The position numbers and the translations under genes were made by a program. Below are positions 8,000 to 15,648 of a DNA stretch of 64,000 bases, in pieces. The notes below the pieces were generated by a model that searched no databases, was not told the DNA's origin, and was given only the letters and a program-made list of their open reading frames with translations. The stretch comes from an uncultured Acidimicrobiales bacterium. GTDB taxonomy: Bacteria > Actinomycetota > Acidimicrobiia > Acidimicrobiales > SZUA-35. Every line of letters starts with the position of its first letter. The stretch's first letter is position 1. The DNA lies in the NCBI GenBank assembly GCA_937922785.1, contig CALAJQ010000013.1, positions 94,311-158,310 on the forward strand, in the 5' to 3' direction.

Positions 8000-8170
8000 G
8001 GGGACAAAACGGACTCTAGGGGGGACACTTTTGGGGGGACGTCCCCCCTGGGCTGTTTCTGAAATTGGGTGGCGTCTAAACTATATTTTCACCCTTTTTA
8101 GTGGGTTTTTCGGGGGTCGGTTTTTTACAGCGGGGGGGACGGCCGTCCCCCCTAGCTTTTTTGTCCCCCC
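7999..8170. repeat. GGGGGGAC iteron cluster, candidate replication origin
   Basis: Seven copies of GGGGG(G)AC or its complement lie at 7999, 8019, 8033, 8041(rc), 8133, 8145(rc) and 8163(rc). Two pairs form perfect palindromes: GGGGGGACGTCCCCCC at 8033-8048 and GGGGGGACGGCCGTCCCCCC at 8133-8152. Between them is an AT-rich stretch (about 8075-8110) that could melt first. Repeats plus an AT-rich block directly after a primase gene is the classic layout of a plasmid or satellite origin. A transcription-terminator role for the last GTCCCCCC copies is possible but would not explain the number of boxes. Confidence 0.6.
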
Positions 8171-8287
8171 TAACTCTTGGCCTCTTCGGTTTGGGCCAAA
8201 CGACCCACAAACAGGGCATTACAACCCAGGGCCTCAAGGAATTCAAACAGCTCGGAATTGACAAGTCATGTTTTACAACTTGTTGGT

Positions 8288-8902
8288 ATGGCAGATTTAC
8301 GAGAGAACAAAAAACCAGCGGCGCCGGGTGCCACCAAACGACTAATAGACCGGATACTTGCGTACGAGCACTTGAATGAAGACTGGTGCATCAACTGGCC
8401 GTATGGCACGAACAGTAGTGGCTACGGGAAAGCGAATTATCCGGGCTTCAAGACCACCAGGGCGCACCGCATCATCTGCGAGCTATGGCACGGTCCACCG
8501 CCTAGCCCGAAACATGAAGCGGCGCACTCTTGTGGCCGTCGTATCTGCGTTAATCCGTTACATCTGCGTTGGGCGACTCCAGCTCAGAATTGCGCTGACA
8601 AGATCGAACATGGCACGAACAGTAGAAAGCTCACAGAATCAGATGTGAGGGCCATCCGCAATCTGCGAGGTGTCCAGACTCAACAGAAACTCGGCGAGAT
8701 GTTCGGCGTTGATCAAGCGACCATCTCGGAAATACAGACCGGCCGCATTTGGTCGTGGTTTGAGAAAGAGAATATCCCAGCGCAAAGCGAAGCAGCCGTA
8801 CTCGTGGCCACCCGAGAAGGCTCCACCGGGATTGAGCAGCGCCACTGGCTCTTGGCCGGTGAGATGGTTGCCGAAAGCGAAAGATGTCAGCAAGCCGCAT
8901 GA
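8288..8902 (+). CDS. HNH endonuclease with C-terminal HTH (copy B)
   Basis: A 204-aa paralogue of the minus-strand HNH gene. Residues ~20-105 hold the nuclease core (CINWPYGTNSSGYG, AHRIICELWHGP, AHSCGRRICVNPLHLRWAT), and ~112-155 the HTH (QQKLGEMFGVDQATISEIQ). A further ~45 residues absent from copy A follow. ATG 8288 is used because the homology begins just after it; the frame is open further upstream from 8177 into the iteron region, with unlikely sequence. Its stop overlaps the next start (ATGA). In phages such enzymes can sit next to packaging genes or act as homing nucleases; which applies here is not known. Confidence 0.75.
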   Translation: MADLRENKKPAAPGATKRLIDRILAYEHLNEDWCINWPYGTNSSGYGKANYPGFKTTRAHRIICELWHGPPPSPKHEAAHSCGRRICVNPLHLRWATPAQNCADKIEHGTNSRKLTESDVRAIRNLRGVQTQQKLGEMFGVDQATISEIQTGRIWSWFEKENIPAQSEAAVLVATREGSTGIEQRHWLLAGEMVAESERCQQAA

Positions 8903-9234
8903 TCGCCAAATTTGAACTAAGCCGAAATGTACTGTACGTCGATCCAGAACGAGAAGGGCATGCAGCCCTTGGAGCGGCCCTAACCGAAATCGCAAAGATA
9001 GTTGACCTCTCAGTAGTTCAATTCGAAACCGGGCCAGCCATGGACCTCGCAGCCGAAGCCAAACACGGTGGAGACCAGGCCCTCATGAACCTCTGGGCCG
9101 AACTAGCCGCATTACTGGCGCTGCTAGACGGCACAAACAAGGTCACTAGCCCGAACATGATCACGGCAAGCCACCTGGCCCGTTTGAGCCTCAAGAACGA
9201 GGTTTTATGGGAGCAACAGCAAACCGCAGCCTAA
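8899..9234 (+). CDS. Hypothetical protein coupled to HNH gene
   Basis: A 111-aa protein of unknown function. It begins at an ATGA overlap with the HNH stop; an alternative ATG at 8884 would add five residues. The sequence is acidic and mostly helical, with Ala/Leu-rich blocks (LMNLWAELAALLALLDG) that may form a helical hairpin or dimer interface. No cysteine clusters, signal peptide or catalytic motif are seen. Tight coupling suggests it works with, or regulates, the HNH protein. About 1 kb of repeat-rich non-coding DNA follows. Confidence 0.55.
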   Translation: MIAKFELSRNVLYVDPEREGHAALGAALTEIAKIVDLSVVQFETGPAMDLAAEAKHGGDQALMNLWAELAALLALLDGTNKVTSPNMITASHLARLSLKNEVLWEQQQTAA

Positions 9235-9491
9235 GGCGTGGGAGGCCCTGCAGGCTCTCTGTCGAACCAGGGCGGTGGGTTACCCATCCTTGTGGCTAGG
9301 ACGGCCTCACAGAGGCTTACAGCGGCTCTCACGGGCACTCCTGAAACAAGCACCTAACACGAGCACCACCCAGAACCACGGGGGCCAAGACGAGAGCAGC
9401 CGAAGGGGCCACAAACAAAGCAAGCACCACAGTGCAGCCACCAAAGGCAAGGGCTGCAGGCTCTAACACAAACACCCCAATGGCCAGTAAA

Positions 9492-10081
9492 AAGTAATGG
9501 GCCTGAGCGTCGGGGCCAAGGTCCAAGTAAGGGCAGGGCCTAAGGCAGGCCCCAAGTAAGACGCAAGTAACGAACGCTTTATGAGTAAGGCCGAGATCTT
9601 GGCTAATTAGCTCAAGTAACGCTTGAACGGCTCAAGTAAGTGACGTTTTGGCTAGCAAGTAAGAAGCAAAGTAAGGGCCTAAAGGAGCAGCCAGCAACAA
9701 CTAAGTTTTTGTGGTCAAATTACATCTTTTCGTAGGCCCAACGAACTAGGAAAAACCCCTTGCAATAAGCGAAATACGGAACCAATGGCCCCTCGGTGAG
9801 CAATGCCAGAACCTAGAAAAAGTAAGGGGTAGCCTCGACCCTGTTTCGCTCGCGTGCTGGAGGGCTTACATTGCGCTTTCGGTCACACATTTGGGCCTAA
9901 ATGTATGGATTTGGGGGCCTGAGTGGGGCCAGAAGTAACGATTTAGGGTCGTTTGATGGGATTAGCCGACCAAAGTAAGCCAAAGTAAGCCCCGAAAGTA
10001 AGGGGGCCTTACTTGAAGCCGCCTTACTGCGCAGACGTGGGGCTTTAGTTGCCTTGCTTTCCTTACTTGAGGGCCTTACTT
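9492..10081. repeat. AAGTAAG/AAGTAAC short-repeat array
   Basis: The interval 9235-10239 has no convincing gene. Within it AAGTAA(G/C) recurs about fourteen times on the plus strand (for example 9525, 9554, 9565, 9614, 9634, 9657, 9669, 9820, 9933, 9973, 9983, 9996) with irregular spacing. Three inverted copies CTTACTT follow at 10008, 10062 and 10075. The only abrupt change of orientation is at ~10005, where facing copies make a small dyad. This looks like a multi-site protein-binding region: packaging initiation, partition, or second origin. The part 9235-9480 shows nothing notable. Confidence 0.7.
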
Positions 10082-10239
10082 GCCAGCGACCGAGGCCAAA
10101 GCTCCCGCCAAAGGTCTAGCGACACAACCTAAACCAATGGTCAATAGGTAACCCTCTCGCAGCGGGTAGGCCCTATGGCCCCCTCCCTTGCCAGCAACAT
10201 GCGTGTTGATGCTTGTGCTAGACTGGAGTCATAACGAAA

Positions 10240-11496
10240 ATGGCGGTGAAACAAAGATCCGCCAAAGAACCTCTAAAGGAATTACTAGCGATGACCATTA
10301 CAGCACTAAAGAACAGAATTTCAGAACTAGACGGAGAGCGAGAAGACATCCTTCTACGTTCCACCGAGGGCGAAAAGCTCGACAGTGACCGGATCCGTGA
10401 GATCCGCTCCGAAGTGGCCACCCTCGAAACTGAGCTAGCCGATAAGCAAGCCGAACGAGACAACGCAACCGTTGTTGTTAGTGTTGGCTCCACCTCTGAG
10501 GCTCGCTACGCAGCCCCAGGAACCGTTGTTGACCGCAACACCGACCTAGACGGACTGTTTGGCACTCCAAGCGCTGCCGAGATCGCTGAAGCACGCTCGA
10601 AGTTCAACGCCACGTTGAAGGGTGAACGTGAAGAGCGCGCACCGCAAGGCGTAAGCGTTCCCGCGGAGGGCGGGCACACGGCGCCAATTCACACAGCGAA
10701 CGAAGTTTTTCGGCTTGTTTCTGGCCGTTTGGTCTGTGCTCAGGCTGGCGCACGGATTGTGCTTTACCAGGAAGGCTCGGGCCAGAAGTGGATCTTGCCT
10801 AAGCTCGACAGCCGCCCCGAGGCGACGTGGCGTGACGAACACGCCGTCATTACTGAGGACAGCGCAACGTTCTCAACCGAAACTCTTACACCTAAGAGCC
10901 TCGCCTCGCTTACTAAGGTTTCTTGGGAACTAGCCCAGGACAGCAACGTCGATATGGGATCTCTCGTTATCGCAGAGACAGCAACCAACATGGCCTTGAC
11001 GCTCGATAGGGCGGCTCTTGCAGGTTCTGGCGTCGATCCAGAACCAAGCGGAATCCTTACTAACGGTGGTATTCAGACTATTGACCTGGCTGGCGCTGTT
11101 CTTGACCATGATGCAGTGGCCTCAGGCTTCCTCGCAGTCCAAGAACTGGACTACAGCCCGACCGCAATGCTTGTCTCGCACAAGCGTTACGCTCAACTTG
11201 TTAACGAGAAAGCCTCTGGCTCAGGGGAATGGATCGGCCGTAGCCCGCTCTTGGGTGAAGCCGGTAAGAAGGGCTTCCAGATTCTTGCAAGCTCACAGCT
11301 TGATGACGACGAAATCTTGATTGGTGACTTCTCCAACTTGGTGATCGGTTACCGACAGAACATCACCGCGAAGGTTCTCGATCAGTTGTTCGCAGCAAAC
11401 GGACAGATTGGTTACATCGTCGCAGCTCGTGCCGATGTTGCGATCATGCGGCCCGATGCTTTCGTGCAGCTAACCAACCCTGCAGCCATCGTCTAA
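10240..11496 (+). CDS. HK97-fold major capsid protein
   Basis: A 418-aa phage capsid protein. The N-terminal ~20-75 is a charged coiled coil (ISELDGEREDIL, IRSEVATLETELADKQAERD), the delta scaffold removed by the prohead protease. The shell domain follows, with a typical block SATFSTETLTPKSLASLTKV then SWELAQDS, and the end region SSQLDDDEILIGDFSNLVIGY. ATG 10291, preceded by AAAGGA, is an equally good start and gives a more typical N-terminus. It stands alone on the plus strand after the repeat array. Carrying its own capsid gene lets a satellite set its particle size. Portal and terminase are absent from the island, so assembly likely needs a helper. Confidence 0.92.
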   Translation: MAVKQRSAKEPLKELLAMTITALKNRISELDGEREDILLRSTEGEKLDSDRIREIRSEVATLETELADKQAERDNATVVVSVGSTSEARYAAPGTVVDRNTDLDGLFGTPSAAEIAEARSKFNATLKGEREERAPQGVSVPAEGGHTAPIHTANEVFRLVSGRLVCAQAGARIVLYQEGSGQKWILPKLDSRPEATWRDEHAVITEDSATFSTETLTPKSLASLTKVSWELAQDSNVDMGSLVIAETATNMALTLDRAALAGSGVDPEPSGILTNGGIQTIDLAGAVLDHDAVASGFLAVQELDYSPTAMLVSHKRYAQLVNEKASGSGEWIGRSPLLGEAGKKGFQILASSQLDDDEILIGDFSNLVIGYRQNITAKVLDQLFAANGQIGYIVAARADVAIMRPDAFVQLTNPAAIV

Positions 11497-11775
11497 TCGT
11501 TAATTTCCTCCTGGCTTACGCACCGCCAATTTGTAAGTCCGGGAATAGGAAACATTTGCCAGCGCATTGTTTCTGCTCAGGTCAAGGTTTTTCTTCTTTC
11601 CCTTGGCTTGAGCCGCTCCTAGCGGGAGCGGGTTACCTCCTTCAGTGCCGCCAAAGGTTCAGAAGGCTCCAAATAAGGGTTTTCATATTTTCTGTTTGGA
11701 CCCGCTCCCGCAAAAGAGTTTCTTTCTTCTTTAGCCGCCTCCCGTGAATTTGTCCATGGTTCACCGAGGGCAGTA

Positions 11776-11816
11776 AGCAAGCCAGCCTTTTCTCTTGGGG
11801 CTGGCTTGTTTGCTTT
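11776..11816 (+). terminator. Hairpin terminator downstream of the capsid gene
   Basis: AAGCCAGCC (11779-11787) pairs with GGCTGGCTT (11799-11807), followed by GTTTGCTTTTTG. A second hairpin, CCGCTCC-TAGCG-GGAGCGG, lies at 11613-11631. The 420-bp stretch 11497-11918 contains no gene that I can support; besides these hairpins it is the right flank of the island. Confidence 0.6.
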
Positions 11817-11918
11817 TTGAGTCACCGGAAACCACAACCGCACCGCACAATGGCCAAGTCTGTGCCTATCTGGAGCTTGCAGCCGTTACTTGACCAGGGG
11901 TTTTAGTGTTCAAGAGAT

Positions 11919-11970
11919 CTTGAGGGGCTAGTGTCCGAAAGGACGTGGGGGTTCAAGTCCCCCCTCCGAC
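11919..11970 (+). repeat. attR: displaced 3' half of tRNA-Leu
   Basis: It begins with the core CTTGAGGGGCTAGTG and continues with a different variable arm (TCCGAAAGGA), a T-arm with GGGTTCAAGTCCC, and acceptor CTCCGAC. It is a proper leucine tRNA 3' half with no 5' half. The variable arm differing from that at 1694-1777 implies that the resident tRNA now carries the element's 3' half and this is the original chromosomal one. The last five codons of the serine recombinase run through it on the other strand. Confidence 0.82.
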
Positions 11971-13599
11971 ACACTTATTAGTACACGCGTCGGGTCCCGC
12001 TGAGACCTGCATGCGTCCGTCGTCGTGGTAGACGACGGCGAGGTTGAGTGCGCTGTAGACGGCTTTGCGGTCTGCGGGTTCGGCGGTGGCCAGGATGGCG
12101 ACGATACCTTTGAGCTGGCCGACGAGGTCTTTGATCTCTGCGGAGGTCAGTCGACCGTTTGACGTTTTGGGTCGGAGTGCGATCTCGGCTGCCTTGCGGG
12201 CCAGTTTCACTTCGGTGATCCATTCAGCTACGATTGTTGGGTCGGTGCCGGCTTCGAGGGCTTGGCGATATTTGGCGAGTTTGTCGTCGCACTCGGCAAG
12301 CCTTTTGCGTGCCGCCGTGAGTCGGTTCTGCTCTGCCGGATCCGGGCCGAAGCCATCCTGCAGCGTGGCGCAGGTTTGGTCGATGTTGTCGTCGTCGAAG
12401 AGTTGGGCGAGCCACCCATCGATGGCGGGAGTGAGTGCGTCTTCTCGGACGTAGATGGTTTTTGGGTGCTTGTCGGTGGCGATAGCGTACTCGGCAGGGA
12501 ACTTGCATCGGTAGTAGGCGCGCTTGTGGTTCCAAGAACCTTGCATGCGCCGTCCGCACTTAGCGCATTGAACGTGTCCGCTGAGGAGGTATGTGTGTTT
12601 GGTTCGCTCTCGACGGACCTTGGCTCTCTTCGCTCCGGTGAAGACGGCTTGGGCTTCCGTGAACTGTTCGAGGGTGACGAGGGCCTCGTGGGTGGGGTTT
12701 TCGGACCAGATCCAGTCGGATCGGTCGTTCCATCGCATCTTGGATTGGTGGCCGAGGGCTACGTCGTCGACGTCGAGGAGTTCTTCGTGGCGTTGTTGAC
12801 GGTTCCACACTTGGAAGCCGGTGTAGCGAGGATTCTGCAATATCGAGCGAACGGCAATCTTGCTCCAAACGCCTTGGCTGGAAGCCCGGTGTCGGTTCCG
12901 AGATCGGTCGTATCCGGAAGGGGACAGGATTCCGTCTCGGGTCAGCCCCTCAGCGATCGAATAGAGCCCCGATCCGGCAACAAACTCCTCGAAGATACGC
13001 TTCACGTTTCCCGCGGTTTCAGAATCGGGTTCCAGTACTTGGAGTCGTTGCCCGAAAGCGGCCTTGCTCGGGTTGGGGTGCGCTCCTGCGTCGCCCAGCC
13101 TGTACCCGTAGGGCGGGCGGCCTCCGAGGAAGCGGCCTTCGATTGCGGCTTGTGACGCCATAGCGGCACGGACTCGGGTCTTGATTCGGTTTCGCTCGCC
13201 CTTGCTCATTCCGCCATACAGCGACATGACGAGGTCGTGGGCGTCGCTTCCCGGGTCGATCGGTCCGCCGACCTCAGGCACCCAGAGCGTGACGTCGTAG
13301 TGAACGAACACTGGGAACGTTAGGCCAAACTGGTTTCCGTAGAACGCTCGTTGTGGCTCGCCGATTACGACGGCGTCGAAGCCGCGGCTGGGATCCGCTA
13401 GGCGGTCGAGTAGGCGGTTCCCTTCAGGCCGTCGCTTCCAAGGAATTGATCGGGATTGGCCGATGTCGAAGAATTCTTCGACGATCTCCCCACCGGGCTC
13501 GATCAGCTGCCGGGAGCGTGCAAGCTGCCAGTTTCGTGACGATGTCGGGTCTTGTTGGTCTTCAGTACTGACCCGACCGTAGAAGGCGAAGTTCCCCAT
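11953..13599 (-). CDS. Large serine recombinase/integrase
   Basis: A 548-aa site-specific recombinase. The N-terminal resolvase domain has FYGRVSTEDQ with nucleophile Ser11, the GEPQRAFYGNQF block and SKGERNRIKTRVRAAM. The Recombinase domain (~160-290) contains GRPPYGYRLGD. A zinc ribbon (~345-375) has CAKCGRRM and a later YYRC, then a coiled-coil region. It belongs to the actinobacterial group that integrates phages and mobile islands without long homology. The stop codon lies inside the tRNA-Leu fragment, so the final residues VGGGT are encoded by attR sequence. It is the last gene of a three-gene minus-strand operon, 3 bp after the preceding stop. A zinc ligand set and catalytic Ser are intact, so it may be active. 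Confidence 0.9.
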   Translation of the reverse strand: MGNFAFYGRVSTEDQQDPTSSRNWQLARSRQLIEPGGEIVEEFFDIGQSRSIPWKRRPEGNRLLDRLADPSRGFDAVVIGEPQRAFYGNQFGLTFPVFVHYDVTLWVPEVGGPIDPGSDAHDLVMSLYGGMSKGERNRIKTRVRAAMASQAAIEGRFLGGRPPYGYRLGDAGAHPNPSKAAFGQRLQVLEPDSETAGNVKRIFEEFVAGSGLYSIAEGLTRDGILSPSGYDRSRNRHRASSQGVWSKIAVRSILQNPRYTGFQVWNRQQRHEELLDVDDVALGHQSKMRWNDRSDWIWSENPTHEALVTLEQFTEAQAVFTGAKRAKVRRERTKHTYLLSGHVQCAKCGRRMQGSWNHKRAYYRCKFPAEYAIATDKHPKTIYVREDALTPAIDGWLAQLFDDDNIDQTCATLQDGFGPDPAEQNRLTAARKRLAECDDKLAKYRQALEAGTDPTIVAEWITEVKLARKAAEIALRPKTSNGRLTSAEIKDLVGQLKGIVAILATAEPADRKAVYSALNLAVVYHDDGRMQVSAGPDACTNKCVGGGT

Positions 13600-13602
13600 G
13601 AC

Positions 13603-13818
13603 TCACGATGCTAGAGCCCGAGGGTGACGCTCGCTTCCGATCCCGACCACCTCAGCCGTTCTTTGGCTCGGGCTGTTGTAGATCAACTTAGCGAGCGCTC
13701 GTACGAGACCTGGCGTGAGCAATGGCGGTCCTGTCGGCATCGAGATGACGTCCAGGGCCTCGGCGGACATATCGGCGCTGGATGTCCCGACTGGGCCACT
13801 GGACGAAACCACTGTCAC
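13603..13818 (-). CDS. Small hypothetical protein preceding serine recombinase
   Basis: A 71-aa protein. The frame is open further upstream, but GTG 13818 overlaps the previous gene's stop as GTGA, which decides the start. The only notable block is PPLLTPGLVRALAKLIYNSP, which could form a short helix pair. No family recognised. It sits between a putative HTH directionality factor and the recombinase with 3-4 bp junctions, so it is probably expressed with them. It may simply be an accessory of the recombination module. Confidence 0.5.
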   Translation of the reverse strand: MTVVSSSGPVGTSSADMSAEALDVISMPTGPPLLTPGLVRALAKLIYNSPSQRTAEVVGIGSERHPRALAS

Positions 13819-14066
13819 GAGCCCAAGTTCAGCACAACGATCTCCTCTGGCGACAAGGGAGGTCCGCTGACCGGAATGGTGTTGCGGTATATCCAATCCT
13901 TGAGCTCCTCAAGGTCGAAACAGAGCTCTCCGTCTACCGTCTCGTGAGGAATGTCGGTCGTGTCGATCAGCTCGAGGACATCGCCATGGGTGAGGCCGCC
14001 GAGAATCAGACCGACCTGACTTGTGGTCACCGTCGGCGCATGCTCGTCCTCAATTGTGTAGTCCAT
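13815..14066 (-). CDS. Putative excisionase-type HTH protein
   Basis: An 83-aa protein. Residues ~12-60 resemble a MerR/excisionase winged helix: VTTSQVGLILGGLTHGDVLE, then a small beta turn and ELCFDLEELKDWIYRN. The open frame extends to 14171, but those extra residues (MNLRPSGYEPDEL) are the typical translation of the antisense strand of tRNA-Met, so the real start is likely ATG 14066. As first gene of the serine-recombinase operon it is a candidate directionality factor or operon regulator. The assignment rests on motif resemblance and position only. Confidence 0.5.
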   Translation of the reverse strand: MDYTIEDEHAPTVTTSQVGLILGGLTHGDVLELIDTTDIPHETVDGELCFDLEELKDWIYRNTIPVSGPPLSPEEIVVLNLGS

Positions 14067-14132
14067 GCCCACCTGTGGGCCGTCATTGACCAGGAATGGG
14101 ACAACCTCGCGCGAGAAATTAGCGAGAATCCT

Positions 14133-14186
<54 letters not shown>

Positions 14187-14250
14187 CTGGCCCGGAACCA
14201 ATACGGTTTCGCGCCTTTACGTTGTTGAAGGGCAAGCAGCAAATGCCATA

Positions 14251-14297
14251 GATGTACTAAGGATGTACCTTGACAGATGTACCGTGAACGGATGTAT
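14251..14297 (+). repeat. GATGTAC direct repeats
   Basis: GATGTAC occurs at 14251, 14262 and 14276, and GATGTAT at 14291, spaced 11, 14 and 15 bp. They lie just inside the tRNA-Met fragment and could be arm-type integrase sites or an operator. The rest of the 585-bp stretch 14187-14771 has open frames in several phases but none with credible coding character; I see no gene there. Confidence 0.45.
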
Positions 14298-14771
14298 CTC
14301 AACGGTACTTGTCTGAACCTGCGGGTTCGGTCGAAGGAGTCGGCCGCAACATCGAGTCCGCCGAGTCGCACGGCTACCAAACCAATATTGAACGGACCCA
14401 CGAGGCCTGAGTGTGAACGGCTGCGAATCAGTAGGCGTTCAGCGTCTGAATCGCAACTTGCCCGTCAGCCGGCGTGCAGCCAGCTTTGCTCACCTACGGA
14501 TGAGTCGGTGAGACTCAGCGAACTTTCGACTGGCGACCTCTCGCTGAGCGCTCGGAGGGCGGAGCGTTGTCCGTGAAATTGGCGCTAGTCAGCGGCCGAC
14601 CGTCCACACGAAGCAATCGAGCGTGCACATTATCAGTTGCACTCGACGGAACGAGGTGGTGGCTTCGGAAAGCACTGGTTGCTTGGTTCCGATTGGATAT
14701 CGCCCAACAAATCCTGTTCAACTGCGTTGCCTGTGCGACGCGCGCGATTTAGTCGAGAATCCAGCGTCTTG

Positions 14772-15644
14772 ATGTGCGACGATGGCCTAGTGACCAACGA
14801 AAGTCCCGACTGCCAACTGCCGGACGCCAGCCAAATGCTGTTGGTGAACATAGGCGGGTCGAGAATCAGGATCGCACGCAGATCAATCTCAACTGGTCTG
14901 TTGGAAGTTGTTGTCGATGAACGGGCTTCCGACCGTCTCGCAGACCTCCTAGCTCTAGTCGGCGGCGTCGTGCACAGCGGTGGCGACGTCGATCTGGTCG
15001 CTGTGGCGTGTCCAGGTCTCGTAAGCTCTGATGGGACGGTTGCGGCAGCGCTACATAGCGCCGTGGCCCATACTGACCTCAAAGCGGAGATCGAGGCGGT
15101 TTGTGACGCCGAGGCATTCGTAGCGAACGACGCAAGTGTCCAGGCAGCCGGACTTGCTGCTGGACGCTCCGATGCGCTCTTCGTGGCGCTCGGGACATCG
15201 GTCGGCGGGGCGGTGCTAAGATGTGGCACAGTCCTGGACGGGGGATTGGGTCACAGTGGTGAGATTGGCCACTTGGGGTCTGTCTATGCCGAAGGGCGCT
15301 GCAGGTGCGGACTGGAACGGTGCCTTGACCTGGTGGCATCCGGCTGGTCAATTGAGGACGACCTAGGGTCGGACTGGTGGCGTTCCGCCGAGTCAACCTG
15401 GAGGGCCCGGATCGAACTGGCTGGATTGGCCGTCGGAGCCGTCGGAGCCGATCTACAGCCGCTCCTAAGTAATGAGATCCTTATCGTGGGTGGGCACTTG
15501 GCCAGCCTGGAGGTGTTCAGGCAATCAGTCCAGTCGTCGTTTTCTGTGCCTGCGACGTGGGGAGAGCCTAAGGTGGAGTTCGTGAGCGACCTCGACCAGT
15601 TGACATGGAAAGGCCTAATAGCCGTTACCGGAAGGAAGAATTGA
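14772..15644 (+). CDS. ROK-family sugar kinase-like protein
   Basis: A 290-aa protein, near normal ROK length. Visible landmarks: phosphate loop LLVNIGGSRI (24-32), VANDAS with the expected catalytic Asp120, ALGTSVGGA (139-147), GHSGEIGH (160-167) and a zinc site CRCGLERC (177-184). ROK members phosphorylate hexoses or amino sugars with ATP, or act as repressors; there is no HTH here, so kinase is favoured. The first motif has NIGGS instead of DIGGT, a change that may reduce catalysis. It heads the operon with AroE-like 4 bp downstream. ATG 14772 is chosen; the frame is open from 14637 with low-quality sequence. Together with the 2-epimerase downstream it recalls the epimerase/ManNAc-kinase pairing of sialic-acid metabolism. 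Confidence 0.75.
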   Translation: MCDDGLVTNESPDCQLPDASQMLLVNIGGSRIRIARRSISTGLLEVVVDERASDRLADLLALVGGVVHSGGDVDLVAVACPGLVSSDGTVAAALHSAVAHTDLKAEIEAVCDAEAFVANDASVQAAGLAAGRSDALFVALGTSVGGAVLRCGTVLDGGLGHSGEIGHLGSVYAEGRCRCGLERCLDLVASGWSIEDDLGSDWWRSAESTWRARIELAGLAVGAVGADLQPLLSNEILIVGGHLASLEVFRQSVQSSFSVPATWGEPKVEFVSDLDQLTWKGLIAVTGRKN

Positions 15645-15648
15645 CTCA

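Larger units (their letters stand above)
1725..11970. mobile_element. Phage-satellite-like integrative island in tRNA-Leu
   Basis: The island is bounded by tRNA-Leu and by a displaced tRNA-Leu 3' half sharing the 15-bp core CTTGAGGGGCTAGTG. It contains integrase, excisionase, HNH genes, prohead protease, small beta proteins, XRE-type regulator, prim-pol replication protein, a likely origin, an AAGTAAG array and a major capsid protein. I see no terminase, portal, tail, holin or lysin gene. About 10.2 kb with own replication and capsid genes but no packaging motor is the profile of a satellite that depends on a helper phage. A degraded prophage is the alternative, but the genes look intact and tightly arranged. 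Confidence 0.8.

Noticed and set aside
9492..10081. CRISPR array
   Set aside because: Repeats are only 7 bp, spacing is irregular, some are inverted, and no cas genes are nearby.
10240..11496. Encapsulin instead of phage capsid protein
   Set aside because: The delta-like coiled-coil N-terminus and a prohead protease in the same island indicate a phage-type capsid; no cargo enzyme is adjacent.
12262..13155. A 297-aa plus-strand frame
   Set aside because: It is fully antisense to the serine recombinase, which has strong motifs; the frame is a codon-bias shadow.
14298..14630. A 99-aa frame resembling a broken resolvase
   Set aside because: No recombinase motif could be aligned and no start with ribosome site is present.
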